Source: Oerskovia enterophila
GTDB taxonomy: Bacteria > Actinomycetota > Actinomycetes > Actinomycetales > Cellulomonadaceae
Assembly (NCBI RefSeq): GCF_001692445.1
Contig: NZ_MAQA01000029.1
Location: 1 to 56,769 of the forward strand
Direction of reading: 5' to 3'
Length of the DNA: 56,769 bases
The notes beneath the pieces were generated by a model. It did not search any database, was not told the origin of the DNA, and saw nothing but the letters and a program-made list of their open reading frames with translations. Position numbers and translations under genes: made by a program. Below, in pieces: positions 50,861 to 56,769 of this stretch. Each line of letters opens with the position of its first letter. Positions within the stretch are counted from its first letter, which is position 1.

Positions 50861-51015
50861 GCCGGGCAGGCTCGCCCTGCGGCGGGCGGCCCTACGCCGG
50901 AGCCGGTCGCTCCGCCACCGGGGGCCGCGTGACTCTCCTCACCACGACTTCCGCGTCATGCCGACCGCAGGACGGCGTCTCTCCTCCCAGAAGCAGATCT
51001 CCAGGAGGTAGAACC

Positions 51016-51222
51016 ATGAGCACGCAGCACGTCACCGAGCCCGCCCCCGTGACCGCGGGACTCTCGCGCCGCGAGATCCACCATGCCGCGACCGCTCCCG
51101 CGACCCCGAGCCTGTGGCAGCGCCTGCACGGCACGCCCGCGCACCCCGTGGCCATCGCCGCGGTGACGATCGTGGTCGGCACGCTCGCCGGGATCGGGAC
51201 GGGCGCGCTCCTGAGCCTCTGA
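51016..51222 (+). CDS. Small single-helix membrane protein upstream of feoA
   Basis: 68 residues. A polar N-terminus (SRREIHHAA) leads into one C-terminal helix (VAIAAVTIVVGTLAGIGTGALLSL). ATG 51016 has an excellent AGGAGGT site, so it is very likely expressed. It ends 75 nt before feoA but upstream of the iron box, so it is not simply part of the feo message. Unrecognised family. Confidence 0.7.
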   Translation: MSTQHVTEPAPVTAGLSRREIHHAATAPATPSLWQRLHGTPAHPVAIAAVTIVVGTLAGIGTGALLSL

Positions 51223-51260
51223 CGGGACCTACGGCCCGCAGCGCCAGGACCTCCGGCATC

Positions 51261-51279
51261 TGAGGCAAGCCTCACCTCA
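51261..51279. promoter_or_regulatory. DtxR/IdeR-type iron box before feoA
   Basis: TGAGGCAAGCCTCACCTCA agrees with the 19-bp DtxR/IdeR consensus (TWAGGTTAG-S-CTAACCTWA) at 14 positions. It lies 17 nt upstream of the feoA start, as expected for iron-repressed control. Confidence 0.7.
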
Positions 51280-51296
51280 TCACTAGCGTCGGCAGC

Positions 51297-51527
51297 ATGA
51301 ACCTTGCCGAGGTCCCCCCGGGCACCCACGTCGTCCTGACCTCGGCGCGCGCGGGCGCGCGGCTCACCCCGACGTCCGACGTGCGGCTGCGCGAGCTGGG
51401 CCTGCGCCCCGGCGCGGGCGTGACCGTCGCGCTCCGGACCCCGTTCGGCGGGCGCGTCGTGCTCGTCGGGCGCCGGCGCATCGCGCTCGACGCCGCGACG
51501 GTCCGCCGGTTCGAGACCGCCCCGTGA
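51297..51527 (+). CDS. feoA: FeoA ferrous-iron transport accessory protein
   Basis: 76-residue SH3-like cytoplasmic protein (VRLRELGLRPGAGVTVALRTPFGGRVVLVGRRRIALDAATV). Interacts with FeoB to support ferrous iron uptake. ATG 51297; the stop overlaps the FeoB GTG start (GTGA). Confidence 0.92.
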   Translation: MNLAEVPPGTHVVLTSARAGARLTPTSDVRLRELGLRPGAGVTVALRTPFGGRVVLVGRRRIALDAATVRRFETAP

Positions 51528-53545
51528 GCTGTCCGCGCTGCGAGGGCGGCGCACCGCGCACGCACGAGGGGCCCGACGGCGCCGCTCACCCCCGCGGTCG
51601 CCGCGCCCCGGGCGGTGGCGCGACCACGGCTCCCGCTCCCGTCCTGCGGGTGCTGCTCGTGGGCACGCCCAACGCCGGGAAGTCGACGCTCTTCAACCAC
51701 CTCACGGGCGCGCGGCAGACCACCCGGAACGTGCCCGGGACCACGGTCGACCTGGCCCGGGGGACCTGGCGGCCCCGCACCGGTGCCGGTACGACGACCG
51801 CGACCCCGCTCGCGCTCGTCGACCTCCCCGGCACCTACTCGCTCACCCCGGTCTCGCCCGACGAGGCCGTGACGGTCGCCGAGATCGACCGGGCAGGGGC
51901 CGAGCCGGGCACCGTGACGCTCCTCGTCGCCAACGCGGCCGAGCTGCACAGCGCCCTGTTCCTGCTCGGTCAGGTCGGGGCGCGGACCGAGCGCGTCGTC
52001 GTGGCCCTCACGATGACCGACGTCGCCACGGCCGACGGGGTGACGGTCGACCCCAGGCGGCTCGCCGCCCGTCTGGGCGTGCCCGTGGTCGAGGTCGATC
52101 CTCGGACGGGGCGCGGGACCGACGGGCTGGTCGCGGCGGTCCGCGCGGTGTCCGAGCACCCTCGGCCCGTCCCGGGCCTGCCGGGCGCAGCAGCACCGGG
52201 CACCGCACCCGACGACGAGCTCGACCGCATCGACGCGCTGCTCGGGTGGGCGGACGACGTCGTCGAGTCGGTCGGCGCGCACGGCTCCGCGACGCGCAGC
52301 CGTGCGGACCGGATCGACGCGCTCCTCCTCGACCCCTGGGTGGGCCTGCCGGTCTTCGTCGTGACGCTCTGGGCGCTGTTCCAGCTCGCGACCTGGGTCG
52401 CGGCACCGATCATGGGCGCGACCGAGGCCCTGGTCACGGGGCCCGTCGCGGGCCTCGTGACCTGGGCGCTCGACGGCGTGGGCCTGAGCGGCGGGTGGCT
52501 CGAGGGGCTCCTGGTCGACGGCCTGGTCGCGGGCGTCGGCGTCGTCGTCGCGTTCGCGCCGCTCATGGCCCTGATGTTCCTGGCGATCGGGCTGCTCGAG
52601 GACTCGGGCTACGTCGCGCGGGTCGCGGTCCTGGCCGACCGCCTCATGCGGTCGGTCGGACTCGACGGGCGGGTCATCATGCCCCTGATCGTGGGCTTCG
52701 GGTGCAACCTCCCGGCGCTCGCCGCGACGCGCACGCTCCCGAACGCGCGGCAGCGGCTGCTCACGGGCCTCCTGATCCCGTACGCCTCGTGCCCCGCCCG
52801 CTTGACGGTGTACGTCCTGCTCGCAGGCACGTTCTTCCCGCGGCACACCGGGCTCGTGGTGCTCGCGATGTACGTGCTGAGCGTCGCACTCGTGCTCGTC
52901 GGGGCGCTCGTGCTGCGAGGCACGTTGTTCCGCGACCTGACCCACGAGCCCCTCGCGCTCGTCCTCCCCGCCTACCACGTGCCGCGCCCGGTCCCGCTGC
53001 TCGTGACGACGGGCCGTCGTGTGCTCGCGTTCCTGCGCGGGGCGGGCACGATCATCGTGGGCGTCCTCGTCGTCGTCTGGCTCCTGCTCTCGGTCCCCGT
53101 GACGCCCGGCCACACGTTCGGCGAGGTGCCCGTGCACGACTCGGCCTACGGGCGCCTGACCGACCAGGTCGCCCCCGTCTTCTCCCCCGCCGGCTACGGC
53201 GACTGGCGCACCACGAGCGCGCTCGTCACGGGCTTCGTGGCCAAGGAGGTCGCAGTGGGCGCGCTCGCGCAGGCGTACGCGGTCGACGAGCCAGTGGGCT
53301 CGTCGCCGGGCGAGCTCGGCGAGCAGCTCCGGGCCACGCTCGACGAGACGTCGGGCGGTCACGCCCCTGCGGCGGCACTGGCCTTCATGGTCTTCGTGCT
53401 CGCCTACACGCCGTGCCTCGCGACGGTCGCCGAGCAGCAGCGGATGTTCGGGTGGCGCTGGACCCTGGGGGCCGTCGCGATCCAGCTGAGCGTCGCGTGG
53501 GTCCTGTCGGTCGCGACCTTCCAGCTCCTGCGGCTCGTCTGGTGA
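51524..53545 (+). CDS. feoB: FeoB ferrous-iron transporter
   Basis: 673-residue membrane GTPase. After an N-terminal head with CPRC, the G domain begins at 47 (GTPNAGKST; switch TTRNVPGTT; DLPG at 100-103; TMTD as G4). A membrane domain with Gate motifs follows (VGFGCNLPALAATRTLPNARQR, PYASCPARLTVY, GFVAKEVAVG). GTG start. An N-terminal ~45-residue Gly/Arg-rich extension is longer than usual. Confidence 0.96.
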   Translation: MSCPRCEGGAPRTHEGPDGAAHPRGRRAPGGGATTAPAPVLRVLLVGTPNAGKSTLFNHLTGARQTTRNVPGTTVDLARGTWRPRTGAGTTTATPLALVDLPGTYSLTPVSPDEAVTVAEIDRAGAEPGTVTLLVANAAELHSALFLLGQVGARTERVVVALTMTDVATADGVTVDPRRLAARLGVPVVEVDPRTGRGTDGLVAAVRAVSEHPRPVPGLPGAAAPGTAPDDELDRIDALLGWADDVVESVGAHGSATRSRADRIDALLLDPWVGLPVFVVTLWALFQLATWVAAPIMGATEALVTGPVAGLVTWALDGVGLSGGWLEGLLVDGLVAGVGVVVAFAPLMALMFLAIGLLEDSGYVARVAVLADRLMRSVGLDGRVIMPLIVGFGCNLPALAATRTLPNARQRLLTGLLIPYASCPARLTVYVLLAGTFFPRHTGLVVLAMYVLSVALVLVGALVLRGTLFRDLTHEPLALVLPAYHVPRPVPLLVTTGRRVLAFLRGAGTIIVGVLVVVWLLLSVPVTPGHTFGEVPVHDSAYGRLTDQVAPVFSPAGYGDWRTTSALVTGFVAKEVAVGALAQAYAVDEPVGSSPGELGEQLRATLDETSGGHAPAAALAFMVFVLAYTPCLATVAEQQRMFGWRWTLGAVAIQLSVAWVLSVATFQLLRLVW

Positions 53546-53901
53546 GCGCCCCGACGGCGCCGAGCGAGGAGCTCGGCCTCCGTGACGGCGCAGGACCCCG
53601 CGAGCTCCTGCGGCCCGTGCTGGCACGGCTCCGCGCCGGGGTCGCGGTCGGCGCCCTGGCCGCCGACCTGGGCCTCGACCCGCGGCTCGTCGACGCGGCG
53701 GTCGCTCAGCTCGTCCGCCTGGGGCTCGCGCAGGTCGCGGGACCCCGCCCGACGCGGCCGGGCACGGCACCCGCCCTCGGCTGCGCGACGGGTGCCGGAG
53801 GCCCGGGCTGCACGCCCCCACCCGCGGCGGGCACGCGGCGCCGGATCCCCCTGGCGTGCGCGGGGTGCCCGCTCGCGTCTGCGTCGCCCCGGCGCTGCTG
53901 A
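53542..53901 (+). CDS. feoC: FeoC-like winged-helix protein
   Basis: 119 residues: a helix-turn-helix core (VAVGALAADLGLDPRLVDAAVAQLVRLGLAQVAG) and a C-terminal part with spaced cysteines (CATGAGGPGC, CAGCPL) like the FeoC iron-sulphur loop. GTG 53542 overlaps the FeoB stop, so it completes a feoABC operon. Short, weakly conserved family; identity rests mainly on context. Confidence 0.75.
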   Translation: MSAPTAPSEELGLRDGAGPRELLRPVLARLRAGVAVGALAADLGLDPRLVDAAVAQLVRLGLAQVAGPRPTRPGTAPALGCATGAGGPGCTPPPAAGTRRRIPLACAGCPLASASPRRC

Positions 53902-54209
53902 CACCCACCTACGGCAGAACCCCGCACCAACACATTCTTCGCGCACCGGCGGGACATTCCTGCGCCACGCGCCGCCACGATCGCCACATTCGCCGAAAAG
54001 GTCCGCGTTGTCGCTGACCCACCCCTGGCGCAAGCACCGAAGATCGGCGGCATCTCGCGGCTCCTGGCACTCATGTCGCGACACCGGGGCCACCCGAGAA
54101 GCCCCGAAGAAATGTGGGGACCCCAGCGAAGGAATGCCTTTCCTCACACAGTCCCAGGCGAGCCTTTCCTTGCTGGAAAGAATGTGCACGAAATGCTAGA
54201 CAACGTGGT
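53902..54209 (+). promoter_or_regulatory. Intergenic region before the metal ATPase
   Basis: 308 bp without a gene. CTTTCC-TTGCT-GGAAAG at 54164-54180 is a perfect interrupted palindrome ending 29 nt before the ATPase start, and GGAATGCCTTTCC at 54131-54143 is a related, looser one. These could bind a metal sensor. No such regulator gene is next to it. Confidence 0.45.
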
Positions 54210-56099
54210 ATGACCACAGTGAAGAACCTCGGGCGGTATCCGCTGGTGATGGCGACGGTCCTGGTCGCGGCCGTCGCCGGGGTCCTCTCGCTCACCCCCT
54301 GGTCCCCGGCCGTCCCGTGGCTCGTGTCCGCCTACGCGCTGGCCGTCGCAGGATGGACGGGCGTGGGTATGCTCCGTGACCTGCTCCGCGGGCACGCCGG
54401 GATCGACATCCTCGCGGTGACGGCCGTGACGGCCGCAGTCGTCGTCGGCGAGCACTGGGCGGCCCTCGTCGTGGTGCTCATGCTGACGGGAGGCGAGGCG
54501 CTCGAGGACTACGCGGCGAACCGGGCCCGCCGCGACCTCTCGGCGCTCATGTCCCGCGCCCCCGCGACCGCGCACGTGCTCGACGGCGGCTCGCTGCGCG
54601 ACGTCCGCGTCGACGACGTGCGCCCCGGCGACCTGGTCGTGGTCCGTCCGGCCGAGGTGGTCCCGGTCGACGGCGAGCTCGTGAGCGACCGAGCCGACCT
54701 CGACGAGTCGTCGCTCACGGGCGAGCCCCTGCCGGTCGAGCGGCAGCGCGGGGACGAGGTCCCCTCAGGTGGCATCAACGGGCAGCAGGCCGTCACGCTG
54801 CGCGCGACCAGGTCGGCCCGCGACAGCCAGTACCAGCAGATCGTCGCGCTGGTCGAGCAGGCGACCACGAGCCGGTCACGGACCGTCCGGCTGGCCGACC
54901 GCTTCGCGGTCCCCTTCACCCTCGTCGCGCTCGCGATCGCCGGGCTCGCCTGGTGGGTCAGCGGGGACGGCACCCGGTTCGCGGAAGTTCTCGTCGTCGC
55001 GACACCGTGCCCGTTGCTCATCGCGGCGCCGGTCGCCTTCATGGGCGGGATGAGCCGCGCCGCGCGCGAGGGCGTGATCGTCAAGTCGAGCGAGACCCTG
55101 GAGAGGCTCGACCGCGCCCGCACCGTGGCCTTCGACAAGACCGGGACCCTCACCCACGGTCGTCCCGCGCTCGCGCGCGTCGAGACCACCGGGGGCCTGG
55201 CTGCCGACGAGGTGCTGCGGCTGGCAGCGTCGGCCGAGCAGTACTCGAGCCACGTCCTGGCCGACGCCGTCGTGGAGGGCGCACGGCAGCGCGGGCTCCT
55301 GCCGACCGAGGGCACCGGCGCGCACGAGGTCCCGGCGCACGGTGTCCGGGCTCTCGTCGCGGGCCGGGAGGTCGTGGTGGGGAAACGGTCCTACGTCGCC
55401 GCCGAGACCCGCACCGCGGTCGAGCCCGCCGTGCTCCAGCCCGGCGAGCTCGCGGTCCACGTCGCGGTCGACGGGGTCCCCGTCGGGGCGCTGGTCCTGC
55501 GCGACGAGGTGCGGGCCGAGGCCGCGACCACGGTGAGCACGCTCCGGTCCCTGGGCGTCGACCACGTCATGATGCTCACGGGCGACCAGCGGACGACGGC
55601 CGAGCACGTCGCGGCTGCCCTGGGCATCGACGACGTGCGCGCAGAGTGCCTGCCGCTCGACAAGGTCGAGGCGGTCCGGGACGCCCCCGCGCGCCCCGTG
55701 GTCATGGTGGGCGACGGTGTGAACGACGCGCCGGTCCTGGCCTCGGCCGACGTCGGGATCGCCATGGGAGCGCGCGGCGCCACGGCCGCGAGCGACTCGG
55801 CCGACGCGGTCGTCCTGCGCGACGACGTCTCGGCCGTCGCAGCAGCCGTGCGGGTCAGCAAGGACACGCTCCGGGTCGCGCTGCAGAGCATCTGGGTCGG
55901 CATCGGGCTCAGCGTCGCGCTCATGCTGGTCGCGGCACTCGGGTACCTCCCCGCGCTCGCGGGCGCCTGGATGCAGGAGGGCGTCGACCTCGTCGCGATC
56001 CTCTGGGCGCTGCGAGCGAGCCGCGGCGCGCGCCTCTCCGGTCCTCCGCAGACTGCCTACGCCCCCTCGCCGGCCGAACCCGCGGTCGCCGCGCGCTGA
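54210..56099 (+). CDS. P1B-type heavy-metal-translocating ATPase
   Basis: 629 residues, with no N-terminal metal-binding domain. Order: membrane helices, actuator with DESSLTGEPLPVE, transport motif VATPCPLLIAAP (TPCP at 265-268) instead of CPC, phosphorylation Asp309 in DKTGT, a nucleotide domain with SSHVLA at 346-351 in place of the usual SEHPLA, then GDGVNDAPVL, and a terminal MQEGVDLVAILWALR. TPCP and the absent HP Pro suggest an uncommon P1B subgroup; the metal cannot be assigned. ATG 54210. Confidence 0.9.
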   Translation: MTTVKNLGRYPLVMATVLVAAVAGVLSLTPWSPAVPWLVSAYALAVAGWTGVGMLRDLLRGHAGIDILAVTAVTAAVVVGEHWAALVVVLMLTGGEALEDYAANRARRDLSALMSRAPATAHVLDGGSLRDVRVDDVRPGDLVVVRPAEVVPVDGELVSDRADLDESSLTGEPLPVERQRGDEVPSGGINGQQAVTLRATRSARDSQYQQIVALVEQATTSRSRTVRLADRFAVPFTLVALAIAGLAWWVSGDGTRFAEVLVVATPCPLLIAAPVAFMGGMSRAAREGVIVKSSETLERLDRARTVAFDKTGTLTHGRPALARVETTGGLAADEVLRLAASAEQYSSHVLADAVVEGARQRGLLPTEGTGAHEVPAHGVRALVAGREVVVGKRSYVAAETRTAVEPAVLQPGELAVHVAVDGVPVGALVLRDEVRAEAATTVSTLRSLGVDHVMMLTGDQRTTAEHVAAALGIDDVRAECLPLDKVEAVRDAPARPVVMVGDGVNDAPVLASADVGIAMGARGATAASDSADAVVLRDDVSAVAAAVRVSKDTLRVALQSIWVGIGLSVALMLVAALGYLPALAGAWMQEGVDLVAILWALRASRGARLSGPPQTAYAPSPAEPAVAAR

Positions 56100-56215
56100 G
56101 CCCGGCCGGACCCGAGCCCCCGAGGCGAGCGCCGCCGTCGGGCACGCAGGTCCGTCCCGGGCGCGGCCCCCGTCCCCCCGGGCGCCCCGCGCCGAAGCCG
56201 GGCAGACTCGAACGA

Positions 56216-56769
56216 GTGAGCCCGGCGCCCCGCACCCACCGCACCGCCCGACGCCCCACCCGCGCGACGGGCTGGATCGTCGCCGCCGGGGTCGCCGTCC
56301 TCGCCTTCACGGTGCGCTGGAGCCTCGCGGGCGGGACGGTCGGCGTCCGCGACTACACGGGGTACGACGACGGGGTGTACTTCTCCTCGGCCGTCGCCCT
56401 GGTGCACGGGCTCGTGCCCTACCGCGACTTCACGCTCCTGCACCCACCCGGCTCGATGCTCGCCCTGACCCCGTTCGCGGCCCTGACCGCGTGGACGAGC
56501 GACAGCGACGCCTTGGTCGCCGCGCGCGTGGGCGTCATGCTCGTCGGGGCGGCGAACGCCGTCCTGGTGACGCGCATCGCCGGACGCTGGGGGACCACCG
56601 CAGCGGTCGTGGGCGGGGTCCTGTACGCGGTCTCGTTCGCCGCGGCGTGGGCCGAGCGCATCACGCTGCTCGAGCCGCTCGGCTCGCTGTGCCTGCTCGG
56701 CGGGGTGGTCCTGCTGCTGCGCGGGCTGCCGGACGCGGGGGTGGGCGCGCGCACGGGGTGGCTCTGGGC
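56216..56769 (+). CDS. Membrane glycosyltransferase-like protein, partial at window end
   Basis: The frame runs off the window end (184 codons seen). A GTG start follows a GC-rich gap. The N-terminus is basic, then a membrane helix (WIVAAGVAVLAFTVRWSL) and the loop YDDGVYFSSAVALVHGLVPYRDFTLLHPPGSM, typical of GT-C (ArnT/PMT-like, GT39-type) transferases that use lipid-linked sugars. Further helices follow (VGVMLVGAANAVLVTRIAG; AAVVGGVLYAVSFAAAW). Product and acceptor unknown. Confidence 0.82.
   Translation, partial: MSPAPRTHRTARRPTRATGWIVAAGVAVLAFTVRWSLAGGTVGVRDYTGYDDGVYFSSAVALVHGLVPYRDFTLLHPPGSMLALTPFAALTAWTSDSDALVAARVGVMLVGAANAVLVTRIAGRWGTTAAVVGGVLYAVSFAAAWAERITLLEPLGSLCLLGGVVLLLRGLPDAGVGARTGWLW

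Noticed and set aside
51272-53908. Long minus-strand open frame opposite feoA-feoB
   Set aside because: Antisense shadow of FeoB, with Arg/Asp/His-rich composition and no motif.

Overview
High-GC actinobacterial DNA with strong G/C third-position bias, GTG starts, actinobacterial gene families, a DtxR/IdeR-like iron box, a PhoP-like direct repeat and an LAxTG-type sorting signal. The set of plant-polysaccharide genes (GH42 with GH53, GH43 with GH3, each with an ABC importer and a LacI regulator) suggests a Cellulomonadaceae/Promicromonosporaceae-like organism (Cellulomonas, Oerskovia or Cellulosimicrobium type). That placement is inference. I saw no rRNA, tRNA, CRISPR array, insertion sequence or prophage. 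The window opens with 18 C residues, which looks like a contig edge.

Layout. 0.5-9.4 kb: galactan/galactoside locus. A minus-strand sugar ABC importer with a LacI regulator faces a GH42 beta-galactosidase and a secreted GH53 galactanase; the divergent promoter carries a repeated operator-like site. 9.4-19.6 kb: housekeeping and accessory genes (atypical SDR, MarR-SDR pair, secreted asparaginase with a C-terminal extension, VanZ-like protein, YchJ-like protein, threonine-aldolase-like lyase, HelD/HelR-like helicase). 19.6-24.1 kb: a 1489-residue surface protein with ten tandem DUF5979/SpaA-like repeats and a terminal LAVTG signal. 24.4-26.0 kb: PiT phosphate transporter coupled to a small membrane protein behind a Pho-box-like repeat. 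26.1-33.2 kb: VOC protein and WYL regulator, then a NrtR-like NUDIX regulator facing an SPFH protein and a divergent NAD-kinase-like protein, then a DinB-like protein, a metallo-beta-lactamase-fold hydrolase and a methyltransferase.

33.4-39.9 kb: probable TetR-controlled redox/hydrolase regulon. Two alpha/beta hydrolases, a quinone-oxidoreductase-like MDR and an EthD-like protein lie on plus, with an SDR and an Old Yellow Enzyme on minus. Related operator-like sequences precede the plus-strand operon and tetR. 40.1-42.0 kb: small unrelated genes. 42.1-50.9 kb: xylo-oligosaccharide-type locus (ABC importer, GH3, GH43, divergent LacI regulator with CGAAA-n-TTTCG boxes). 51.0-56.1 kb: small membrane protein, feoA-feoB-feoC-like operon behind an iron box, and a P1B-type metal ATPase. 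The window ends inside a membrane glycosyltransferase-like gene.

The most novel-looking unit is nrtR-like / SPFH / NAD-kinase-like (27.6-30.6 kb). Two palindromic sites related to each other sit in the divergent promoter, and the two downstream genes are 1 bp apart. This suggests an NAD(P)-responsive membrane-scaffold module that I do not recognise as described.
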